DNA of 64,000 nucleotides from Nocardiopsis metallicus (GTDB lineage: Bacteria; Actinomycetota; Actinomycetes; Streptosporangiales; Streptosporangiaceae): the NCBI RefSeq assembly GCF_014201115.1, contig NZ_JACHDO010000001.1:3906001-3970000 (forward strand), given 5' to 3'. Both the position numbers and the translations under genes were made by a program. How positions within the stretch are numbered: position 1 is the first letter of the stretch; every line of letters starts with the position of its first letter. Positions 52,503 through 60,947 of this stretch are shown piece after piece. The notes beneath the pieces were generated by a model. It saw nothing but the letters and a program-made list of their open reading frames with translations. It was not told the origin of the DNA and made no database searches.

Positions 52503-53390
52503 TCAGGTGTCGAGCTCGCGGAGGAGCTCGGCGACGCTCTCGGGCTGCTCGTACAGGGACAGGTGTCCCGCCCCCTCGATGATGCGCACGTCGGAGTCGA
52601 GGAACCGGCGGGCCGGTCCGTGCAGACGCGCGGGCGAGAAGAAGGGGTCGTGCGAACCGGTGGCCACGCGGACCGGGGTACCGGCCCAGGCCAGAAAGGA
52701 CTCCGCGTGGAGCGGGGTCGGGGTCGAGTGGGTACGGCAGTGGCGCGACACCATGGTCAGCCACTCCGCCTCCGAGCGGTGCTCCTCACAACCGGTGTCC
52801 GTGGACGGGCCGCTGAGGAATTCGAGGAGTCGGGTACTGGTCTGCTCGTTGGGGTGGATCATCCACGGCAGGGTCGCGCGCATCGACTCCGAGCTGACGC
52901 CCGCCGCGGTCAACCCGGCCGGGTTGAGCAGCAGCATCCCTGCCACCAGCGGATTCGGTGTCGAGGACAGCGCGATCGCGGCACCCCGGGAGTGGCCCAG
53001 CACGATGACGGGGCCGTCGGTGATGCGGGGCAGTAGTTCGTCGAGCCACGCACCGTAGGCCTCGATCCGGGAACCCGCGGTCCGCTGGCCGCAGCTCAGA
53101 CCCGGCTGCCCCGGAAGGTCGACCAGCAGTACCGGCCGGTCCGCGGCGAGCGCGCGGGCGGCGGGGACCGTGGTGGCGGCGTTGAAGTTGGTACCCGACA
53201 GGACCAGGACCGGGGTTCCGGTCCCACCCGCGGCCCGGAAGGCCTGTGTGGGGCCCAGGCGGGTCTCAACGGGAGGAAGGGGGCCGAGTTCGGGCCACTG
53301 GCTCAGGGCTCTGTGACACCAGGCGTGCACGGACCGCTCCGCGGTTTCGGAGCGGTAGACACGCGCGGTGCGACGGGGGACGACGGTCAT
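52503..53390 (-). CDS. Alpha/beta hydrolase
   Basis: 295 residues from ATG 53390. VLVLSGTNFNAATTVPAARA replaces the usual HGxxG, LLVDLPGQPGLS follows, nucleophile Ser134 in VLGHSRGAAIAL, acid in VATGSHDPFFSP and catalytic His in EGAGHLSLYEQ. Ordinary serine-hydrolase layout; substrate unknown. Confidence 0.9.
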   Translation of the reverse strand: MTVVPRRTARVYRSETAERSVHAWCHRALSQWPELGPLPPVETRLGPTQAFRAAGGTGTPVLVLSGTNFNAATTVPAARALAADRPVLLVDLPGQPGLSCGQRTAGSRIEAYGAWLDELLPRITDGPVIVLGHSRGAAIALSSTPNPLVAGMLLLNPAGLTAAGVSSESMRATLPWMIHPNEQTSTRLLEFLSGPSTDTGCEEHRSEAEWLTMVSRHCRTHSTPTPLHAESFLAWAGTPVRVATGSHDPFFSPARLHGPARRFLDSDVRIIEGAGHLSLYEQPESVAELLRELDT

Positions 53391-53763
53391 GGATCTGGTT
53401 TCGCGTAGAGAGACGTGTGGTGTCAGCCGCGTGAACTTCCCCGGCACACCAGAGAGGACTGTACGCCTCTGTTCGGCCCCTCGCCACCCCGGACCGGAAG
53501 TCTGCGGTGTGGTGTCGCCGCTCAGCCGCGTACAAGGGGTTCCTACCCTCGGCGCGGTGTCCGCTGTGCAGCCTGTTCACCCTGGGGCGGGAGGTGATGG
53601 TCCCGACCGGAAACGGCCATTCCCCTGCCAGACGTTTACCTTCGGCACGGGGCGGCCGGGCCGGGGTTTCGCGCCTGCGCCGACGGCCTCGGTGACGGAA
53701 CGAACCGTCGAGGGGTGGGAGCGGGTGATTTCCCGCACGTGCGGGTCCGCGTACCGGGATCCG
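53391..53763. other. Intergenic stretch, no gene recognised
   Basis: 373 bases between two minus-strand genes. I saw no family-like frame, tRNA or clear hairpin; it should hold the promoter of the hydrolase gene. Confidence 0.4.
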
Positions 53764-54759
53764 TCAGCCCTGGAGGCCGAAGCCCACGTCCTCGCGGTAC
53801 TGCCGCGGTGAGGCTCCGAACTCCCGCCGGAAGGCCCTGCTGAAGACCTCGGGGTGGGAGAAGCCCGAGGCCGAGGCGATGCGGTGGATCGGGGTCGTGC
53901 GCGAGGCGGGGTCCTCGAGTTGCCTGCGGGCCCGTTCCAGACGCTGCCCGCGGATCCACTGGGTGACCGTCAGGCCCTCCTCCCGGAAGATCCGGTGCAG
54001 GTAACCCGTGGAGATGTGGTGGGCGGCCGAGATCACGTCCGGGGTCAGGTCCGGGTCGGCCAGGTGGTGCCGGATGAAGACCTGCACCCTCGCCAGGAGG
54101 ACGCTCCGTCGTCCGCCGGACCCCGCGTGGGGGTCGGCCTCCAGGGCCTGGGTGAACAGGGCGGACACCAGGTCGGCGAGGACGACGCTCAACCGTGTTC
54201 CGTCCGAGGGCCGGTAGGGGGCCGGGTCGTTGAGGAGTGTGCCGATCAGTCCGTCCAGCAGCGCGCCGGTTCCCCGCCGTCCCGAGAGCTTGCGCACCGC
54301 GAACTCGTCCATCTGCCCCGGGGGCAGGTCGAGCAGGCGTTTGGGCACCTCCACCCCCAGGAACGAGACCGGCTCCCCCGTGTGTTCCCCGGCTCCGCGT
54401 GCCCTGAGTTCGAAGGGAAGGGACGAGTCGATCGAGTAGAGGTCGTCCGGGCCGCAGGACTCCGACCACGAGCCCTGGACGGCCTCCAACCCGCCGCGCC
54501 GGACCAGGCAGAGGTTGTAACTCCGCGGGTCCGACTCCTCGACGAGCCGGTTCGACCGCGTCAGGACCGCCGGACTGAAATCCATGGCCCAGACGCGGAC
54601 CGGCCCGAGGTGGAGGTCGCGCTGGTACAGCAGGAAGTCGGCGGCGTGCTCACTGGACACCTCCATCGGTGCGGGTGCCGAGGACATCAGCTTCCGGCAC
54701 ATGTCGAAGCGGTGTTCCGCGGGCTCGCTCCCGCTGCTGAACTCGGTGGTGACCAACAT
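53764..54759 (-). CDS. AraC-family transcription regulator
   Basis: 331 residues from ATG 54759. The N-terminal part (about 1-200, MLVTTEFSSGSEPAEHRFDM) is of the AraC_binding_2 type with a cupin-like fold; the C-terminal AraC DNA-binding part has two helix-turn-helices, DVISAAHHISTGYLHRIFRE and IASASGFSHPEVFSRAFRRE ending with FGASPRQYRE. It may control a nearby gene such as the lipoprotein diverging from it (230 bases away); no site was identified. Confidence 0.92.
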   Translation of the reverse strand: MLVTTEFSSGSEPAEHRFDMCRKLMSSAPAPMEVSSEHAADFLLYQRDLHLGPVRVWAMDFSPAVLTRSNRLVEESDPRSYNLCLVRRGGLEAVQGSWSESCGPDDLYSIDSSLPFELRARGAGEHTGEPVSFLGVEVPKRLLDLPPGQMDEFAVRKLSGRRGTGALLDGLIGTLLNDPAPYRPSDGTRLSVVLADLVSALFTQALEADPHAGSGGRRSVLLARVQVFIRHHLADPDLTPDVISAAHHISTGYLHRIFREEGLTVTQWIRGQRLERARRQLEDPASRTTPIHRIASASGFSHPEVFSRAFRREFGASPRQYREDVGFGLQG

Positions 54760-54990
54760 GTACGACCCCGTATCCGACCGGACCCGCCTGAGTGTAGTCA
54801 ATCCGCCGGGCTCCGCCGGTGCCCCCGCCCGCCCCGGGTGCACTCCTGGTCAAGGAAGCGGTCACTCCGGATCATGGCTCCGGCCTCCCCGTTTTGCCAG
54901 TGTGGGGGTTCGTCCCGCCCCGGTTCCGGCGCCACCGCGCGAACCGTGTGCGGCGAGGACGTCCCTCCTCACTCCCGGACAGGACCTTCC

Positions 54991-55680
54991 ATGATCAACT
55001 CCGCCCGTCGACACCGTGTAGCCCTCGGCCTGGCAGCCGCCGGCTCCGCCCTCGCCCTGGCCGCCTGCGGGGCCGACGCCCCCGAGCCCTCCCGGACCGA
55101 CACAGCCGCCGTCGACGACGCCGGTGACCCCTGGGAAGAGGAGGAGGCCCCCGAGGTCGACGCCTCCGCCTTCAACCAGGGCCCCGTCCCCGACCAGGCC
55201 CCCGAACTCGACTCGGACGCGGACCTTCCCGCCGAGCCCGGCTCCGACGCCCCGCTGGGCGACCGGATCGCCTGGGAGGCGCTGGACCGGGTCTCCACCT
55301 TCGCCTCGATGGCCGACCCCGGCGCCACCTACACCTGTCCCGAGATCGAGGGCGAGGAGGGCGAGTCCGTCACCTGCGCGGTGACCTTCCTGGGAGAGGA
55401 GTTCGACTACACGATCGACATCCACTCCTCCGGCATCCTGATCAACTACGAGTGGGACCTGCCCGAGGGCCCGCTGGTCCGCGAGGTCGTCGAGGACAGC
55501 CTCCGGGTGAGCGCCGAGACCGAGTACGTGCTCTGCGACATGGACTCCGACGTCGAGCGCGGCGAGACCGGCGGCGAGGCGCCCTTCCTGTGCCAGAGCC
55601 TGGACGAGGAGACCGGGGAGACCACCGAGTGGGAACTCAGCATCTCCCGGTACGGGGCCTTCACCTTCTACCGGGCTTAG
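54991..55680 (+). CDS. Secreted lipoprotein of unknown function, acidic
   Basis: 229 residues. Lipoprotein signal VALGLAAAGSALALAACGAD (lipobox LAAC), a long acidic Pro-rich linker (about 30-90) and a C-terminal domain of about 130 residues with four Cys (TYTCPE, TCAVTF, VLCDMD, FLCQSL) that may form two disulfides. The domain looks like the small DUF4333/DUF4352-type lipoprotein fold but I do not recognise it reliably. Confidence 0.75.
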   Translation: MINSARRHRVALGLAAAGSALALAACGADAPEPSRTDTAAVDDAGDPWEEEEAPEVDASAFNQGPVPDQAPELDSDADLPAEPGSDAPLGDRIAWEALDRVSTFASMADPGATYTCPEIEGEEGESVTCAVTFLGEEFDYTIDIHSSGILINYEWDLPEGPLVREVVEDSLRVSAETEYVLCDMDSDVERGETGGEAPFLCQSLDEETGETTEWELSISRYGAFTFYRA

Positions 55681-55701
55681 GGCGAGTTCCGCGGATCATC
55701 G

Positions 55702-55733
55702 CGGGCCCGCCGAGCGGGGGCTCGGCGGGCCCG
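55702..55733. terminator. Hairpin between lipoprotein and aldo/keto reductase genes
   Basis: 14-bp perfect stem CGGGCCCGCCGAGC with its complement (55720-55733), loop GGGG, between converging genes. Confidence 0.8.
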
Positions 55734-55754
55734 GGCGCCGGTCCGGCTCCCCGA

Positions 55755-56573
<819 letters not shown>

Positions 56574-56771
56574 GAGGGTTGCCTTTCAACGGTGGTGCAA
56601 CGGGTCGCGGCTGTGGCTGTGCCGCGGTAGCTCCCCCAGGAGCGGAGTCCATGGCGGCGCGGCCCATGGCGCCGGGTTCCTTGGCGTGGTGACCAGAACC
56701 CGGGGGCTCCCATGATGCCGACCTGGAGTGCGCTCCAGGCAAACCGGGAGCCCCCGGCCTGAGGGCGCGGA

Positions 56772-57779
56772 TCAGACGGGCAGACGCACCAGCATCTTGC
56801 CGGTGTTGGCACCGCGCATCATGCCGAGGAACGCGTCGACGGCGTTGTCGATGCCCTCGACCACGGTCTCCTCCGTGCGCAGCTTGCCCTCGGCCAGCCA
56901 CTGGGCTGCGTTCTTGTAGTACTCGGGGGCGAGGTCACCGTGGTCGCCGACGAGGAAGCCCTGGAGTTTGATCCGCTTGCCCACCAGCAGACCGAGGTTG
57001 TCGGGACCCGGCACCGGCTCGGTGGCGTTGTAGACCGAGATCGCCCCGCACAGCGCGGCACGGCCGTGGACGCGCATACCTTGGATGGCCGCGCGCAGGT
57101 GGTCGCCGCCGACGTTGTCGAAGTAGACGTCGATGCCCTCGGGGGCGGCCTCCGCCAGCTGCCCCTCCAGGTCGCCCTCGCGGTAGTCGATGGCGGCGTC
57201 GTAGCCGAACTCCTCCAGCAGGCGGCGCTTCTTCTCGGGGCCGCCCGCGGAACCGATCACCTTCGAGGCGCCGAGCTGTTTGGCGATCTGGCCGGCGAGG
57301 CTGCCGACCGCGCCCGCGGCGCCGGAGACGAACACCACGTCGCCCTCCTTGAGCCCGGCCACGGCGGTCAGGCCCGCGTAGGCGGTGAGGCCGACCATGC
57401 CGAGGGCGCTCAGGTAGGCCTGTGCGGGGGCGGCGTCGGTATCCACGACCTTGGCCCGGGCCGCGTCCACGAGCGCGTACTGGCGCCAGCCCTGGAAGTG
57501 CAGGACGCTGGCGCCGACGGGGACGTCGGGGCTCTGGGAGGCGACGACGGTGCCGACCGCGCCGCCCTCCATGGCCTCGCCCAGTTCGAACGGCGGCACG
57601 TAGGACTTGACGTCGTTCATGCGGCCGCGCATGTAGGGGTCGACCGACATCCAGTCGTTGCGGACCAGGATCTGGCCCGGCGCGGGGTCGGCGACGGTGG
57701 TCTCGACCACGGAGAAGTCCTCCGGCCGGGGTTCGCCGTCGGGCCGGGCGACGAGGTGGACTTCCTTGGAAACGGGCAT
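56772..57779 (-). CDS. NADP-dependent enone reductase (MDR, leukotriene-B4-dehydrogenase-like)
   Basis: 335 residues. DWMSVDPYMRGRMNDVKSY is the LTB4DH/CurA-type signature, VSGAAGAVGSLAGQIAKQLG the NADPH loop, GIDVYFDNVGGDHLRAAIQG the family block. It reduces alpha,beta-unsaturated ketones or aldehydes. It diverges from a LysR gene 108 bases away, the usual setting for LysR control of a detoxification enzyme. Confidence 0.93.
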   Translation of the reverse strand: MPVSKEVHLVARPDGEPRPEDFSVVETTVADPAPGQILVRNDWMSVDPYMRGRMNDVKSYVPPFELGEAMEGGAVGTVVASQSPDVPVGASVLHFQGWRQYALVDAARAKVVDTDAAPAQAYLSALGMVGLTAYAGLTAVAGLKEGDVVFVSGAAGAVGSLAGQIAKQLGASKVIGSAGGPEKKRRLLEEFGYDAAIDYREGDLEGQLAEAAPEGIDVYFDNVGGDHLRAAIQGMRVHGRAALCGAISVYNATEPVPGPDNLGLLVGKRIKLQGFLVGDHGDLAPEYYKNAAQWLAEGKLRTEETVVEGIDNAVDAFLGMMRGANTGKMLVRLPV

Positions 57780-57874
57780 GGTTGGTGCACTCCCCTGAAC
57801 GCGACTTCGTGGGACCGGGTACCGGTACGACCACGGGTCTTCGACACTAGACCCGGACGGCATACGAGGACCAA

Positions 57875-57904
57875 TAGAATCGGCGAGGTGACCTATAGAA
57901 TTTC
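57875..57904 (+). promoter_or_regulatory. LysR-gene leaderless promoter with repeated ATAGAAT
   Basis: TAGAAT (57875-57880) is seven bases before GTG 57888; no ribosome site. A second ATAGAATT lies just inside the gene (about 57895-57902), giving two copies of CTATAGAAT-like sequence that could be half-sites for the regulator. Confidence 0.55.
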
Positions 57905-58853
57905 CAATGGTTCCGTTTCGCTCGACGCCGAGCCCGGGCCGGACGGACCTCTGGACCTCCAGCTGCTGCGGACGTTCCTGGCCGTGCACCGCTCGGGTTC
58001 CTTCACCGCCGCGGCCCAGTTGCTGCGGCTGTCACAGCCGACTGTGACCACTCAGATAAGGGCTCTGGAACGGCGTCTGGGGTACGCGCTGTTCGAACGC
58101 CTCCCCCGCGGCGTGGCCCCCACCTCGGACGCCAACGACCTCGCCGCCCGGGTCGCGGGGCCGCTGGACGACCTGGAGACGGTGGCGTTCCAGGGCGGCC
58201 CCGGCAGGTCGTCGGCGCCGACCGCGCCGCTGCGGTTGGCGGGACCGGCCGAGCTGCTCAGCGAGCGCGCGCTGCCCGCGCTGGCCCCGCTCGTCGCCGA
58301 GGAGGGGCTGCGGCTGCGCGTGCACACCGGCCTGGCCGACGACCTGTTGGAGGGGTTGCGGGCGGGACGGCACGACCTGGTGCTGTCCTCGATCCGGCCC
58401 CGGGGACGGGCGGTGCTCGCCGAACCGCTGATGGACGAGGAGTTCGTGCTGGTCGCGGCGCCCGTCTGGGCGGAGAAGGTGGGCCTGCCCCGGGTCCGGC
58501 GCCAGGGCTGCGCGGCCCTGTGCGGGGTCCCGCTGGTCACCTACGCCGACGACCTGCCCATCGCCCGCCGCTACTGGCGGCACGTGTTCGGGGTCCGGCT
58601 GACCCACACCCCGGAACTCACCGTGCCCGACCTGCGCTCGGTCATGGCCGCGGTGGTCAACGGGGCGGGCGCGACCGTCCTGCCGCGCTACCTGTGCCAG
58701 CGGGCCCTGCTCGAAGGCGACCTGGTGGCGCTGCTGGAGCCGGAGGACCCGCCGTTCAACACGGTGTACCTGGTCCGGCGGCCCGGGGCGACCGACAACC
58801 CCCACCTGGACCTGGTCCGCTCCCACCTGACCAGGGCCGCCCGCACCTGGTGA
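57888..58853 (+). CDS. LysR-family transcription regulator
   Basis: 321 residues from a GTG. HTH: LQLLRTFLAVHRSGSFTAAA, QLLRLSQPTVTTQIRALERR and LGYALFERLPRGVAPT. The remainder is the periplasmic-binding-like effector domain (GLADDLLEGLRAGRHDLVLS). Divergent to the enone reductase gene, which is the most likely target; it has leaderless expression, see promoter entry. Confidence 0.92.
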   Translation: MTYRISNGSVSLDAEPGPDGPLDLQLLRTFLAVHRSGSFTAAAQLLRLSQPTVTTQIRALERRLGYALFERLPRGVAPTSDANDLAARVAGPLDDLETVAFQGGPGRSSAPTAPLRLAGPAELLSERALPALAPLVAEEGLRLRVHTGLADDLLEGLRAGRHDLVLSSIRPRGRAVLAEPLMDEEFVLVAAPVWAEKVGLPRVRRQGCAALCGVPLVTYADDLPIARRYWRHVFGVRLTHTPELTVPDLRSVMAAVVNGAGATVLPRYLCQRALLEGDLVALLEPEDPPFNTVYLVRRPGATDNPHLDLVRSHLTRAARTW

Positions 58854-58946
58854 GGAACGGCCGCACCGGGTCGGGGCGGCCCCGCCCCGCACGGGGCCCG
58901 GATACGGGCGTGCCGCCGGGTACGTTCGGCCCTCCAGGTCGCGGCC

Positions 58947-59972
58947 CTACAGGTCGGCCGGAGCGGTCTCCGCCGCCGCTCCGCTGGGGGCGCCCAGGCG
59001 CCGCACCAGCTCGTCCGCCTGCTCCTCGGTCAGGTGGATACCGAACTCCGAGCGCAGGGCGCCGGGGACGTCCTCGGCCCCGAGCTCGCGGGTGCTCTTC
59101 TCCCCGTTCGGCAGGTAGGTGTTCAGCGTCCTTCCGGAGAGCGCGTACCGCACCCGGTCGCCGTTGTGCGCGACGATGGGCTGTCGGGTGATCGGCGACG
59201 ACCCGTGGGTGGCGGCGATGATGTTGGCGTCGGCGTAGTCGGACCGGTAGTGGACCTCCTCGGTGAACTGCACGACGTTGAACCACTCGCCGTCCTGCGG
59301 GCGCCGGTAGCGGAGCAGCCAGTGCCCCAGGTCGGTGCGCTCCATCCGGTACTCCCACGGCCCCGTGAAGACCTGCGCCCCTTCGGCCAGGGGGATCGGC
59401 CCGCGCGGTCCCACGTTGCCGATGCCCACGTCCACGTGCCAGTCCGTACCGTCGATCACCACGGACAGGATGGCGTGACCGCGCGCGGTCACGACCCGTT
59501 CGTCCGCCCCCATCAGCATCCGGGCGTTGCGGCCGGTGACGTGGAAGCCGAGGCGGTCGAGGACGGTGCCGAACAGGGTGTTCTGTTCGTGGCAGTAGCC
59601 GCCCCGGCGGCCGTACACCATCTTGTCCTGAAGGGACCCGATGTCCAGCGGAACCGGCAGGCCCAGGTAGGGGTTGAGCCCTTCGAAGGCGATGGCCTCC
59701 AAGTGGGCGGACTGGAGGGCGCGCAGCGTGTCGAAGGTGGGTTCGAGGGGGCCGTCGTAGCCGATCCGTTCGAGGTAGGCCGCGAGGTCCAGGGGTTCGG
59801 AGTCCCAGCGGGCGGACAGGTCGGGGCGTTCCCGCCCGTCGGCTGGGCCGACGGGGCCCACGGGAGCGGCGGCGTCGGCGGGGTCGGCGGGGTCGGCGGC
59901 GGTGACGGTCTCGGGGGTGTCTGCGGGGCCCGTGGGGCCGGTGCGTCCTCGCACGGTGTCCTGGTTGGTCAT
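58947..59972 (-). CDS. nat: Arylamine N-acetyltransferase
   Basis: 341 residues. Catalytic triad Cys127 (GRRGGYCHEQN), His166 (ARGHAILS) and Asp181 (WHVDVGIGN). It moves acetyl from acetyl-CoA to arylamines or hydrazines. Unlike usual NATs of about 280 residues it has an N-terminal extension of about 55 residues, low in complexity (DPADPADAAAPVGPVGPADG). It is followed on the minus strand by nothing directly and preceded 60 bases away by a WrbA-like gene in the same direction, so the two could be an operon. Confidence 0.93.
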   Translation of the reverse strand: MTNQDTVRGRTGPTGPADTPETVTAADPADPADAAAPVGPVGPADGRERPDLSARWDSEPLDLAAYLERIGYDGPLEPTFDTLRALQSAHLEAIAFEGLNPYLGLPVPLDIGSLQDKMVYGRRGGYCHEQNTLFGTVLDRLGFHVTGRNARMLMGADERVVTARGHAILSVVIDGTDWHVDVGIGNVGPRGPIPLAEGAQVFTGPWEYRMERTDLGHWLLRYRRPQDGEWFNVVQFTEEVHYRSDYADANIIAATHGSSPITRQPIVAHNGDRVRYALSGRTLNTYLPNGEKSTRELGAEDVPGALRSEFGIHLTEEQADELVRRLGAPSGAAAETAPADL

Positions 59973-60032
59973 CAGTGGCTCCTCGGAGCAGATCGGTACG
60001 GGCTGGGGTGGGGCGCGGGGCGGGGCGGTGCC

Positions 60033-60707
60033 TCAGCCGACTGGAACGGGCTGGGGTCCGCCGCTGGTCGCTTGTCGGTCGGCGCGGGCGGCGGCCAGGG
60101 TCGCGGTGAAGGCGGCCAGCCGTGCCCCCTGGTATCGGGCGGCCGCGAGCACGGCCTTCACGTACTCGGGGTCCGCCGCGGCCCGTTCCTCCACCTGGCT
60201 GACGCCGTACGGGTTCCCGCCCGCCCGGTTGACCACCTCGTAGTCCACGTAACCGGTGGGCACGACGACGGCGCCCCAGTGGAAGAGGGTGTTGTACAGC
60301 GAGAGCAGGGTGGACTCCTGGCCGCCGTGCGCCTCGTAGCTCGCGGTGAACCCGGTGGCGGGCTTGTCCGCGAGCTCTCCGGCCTGCCAGGGGCCGCTGG
60401 TGGTGTCCAGGAACTGGCGCAGCTGAGCGGCGACGTTGCCGAACCTGGTGGGTGTGCCGAAGGCGTACCCGTCGGCCCACCGGAGGTCGTCGAGTGAGGG
60501 TTCGGGGATGTGCGCTGTGGCGTCCAGGTGAGCCCGCCAGTCGGGCTGGGCGTCGACCACCCGCGCGGGGGCGAGCTCGGCCGCCCGGCGCAACCGGACC
60601 TCGGCGCCCGCGTCGGCGGCGCCGTCCGCGACCGCCTCGGCGAGCCGGTGGACGTTGCCGGTGGACGAGTAGTAGACGACAGCGATACGGGCGCGCTGGG
60701 TGTTCAT
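60033..60707 (-). CDS. WrbA-type NAD(P)H:quinone oxidoreductase
   Basis: 224 residues. FMN phosphate loop VVYYSSTGNVHRLAEAVADG, WADGYAFGTPTRFGNVAAQL and TGFTASYEAHGGQESTLLSL match WrbA. It reduces quinones by two electrons and prevents redox cycling. It starts 240 bases from the SARP gene, divergently, and precedes nat in the same direction. Confidence 0.93.
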   Translation of the reverse strand: MNTQRARIAVVYYSSTGNVHRLAEAVADGAADAGAEVRLRRAAELAPARVVDAQPDWRAHLDATAHIPEPSLDDLRWADGYAFGTPTRFGNVAAQLRQFLDTTSGPWQAGELADKPATGFTASYEAHGGQESTLLSLYNTLFHWGAVVVPTGYVDYEVVNRAGGNPYGVSQVEERAAADPEYVKAVLAAARYQGARLAAFTATLAAARADRQATSGGPQPVPVG

Positions 60708-60934
60708 CGGGTCCTCCCTGTCGTTGCCGCACCCTCGGGTCCGGCATTGCCTGACTGGGTCCCACGGTGGGCGCGGGCGCTTACCGTCGGCTGACCATCC
60801 GCTGATCCCCGGCCCGCTCCGCGCCCGGCCGACCAGTCGTCCGCCCGCTCCGGTGCGCGCGTGGCCGGTGCGCACAGGGCCGCGTGGTCCCGCTGCCGGT
60901 ACTGACGGCCGGGACGTGACCGCCGGAAACGCCC

Positions 60935-60940
60935 TAACGT
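60935..60940 (+). promoter_or_regulatory. -10 of a leaderless promoter (SARP gene)
   Basis: TAACGT, seven bases before ATG 60948, with no ribosome site between. Confidence 0.5.
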
Positions 60941-60947
60941 GGGCGGC

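Noticed and set aside
53854..54990. Long plus-strand frame that precedes and includes the lipoprotein frame
   Set aside because: The part before 54991 is antisense to the AraC gene; the lipoprotein signal at 54991 marks the real start.
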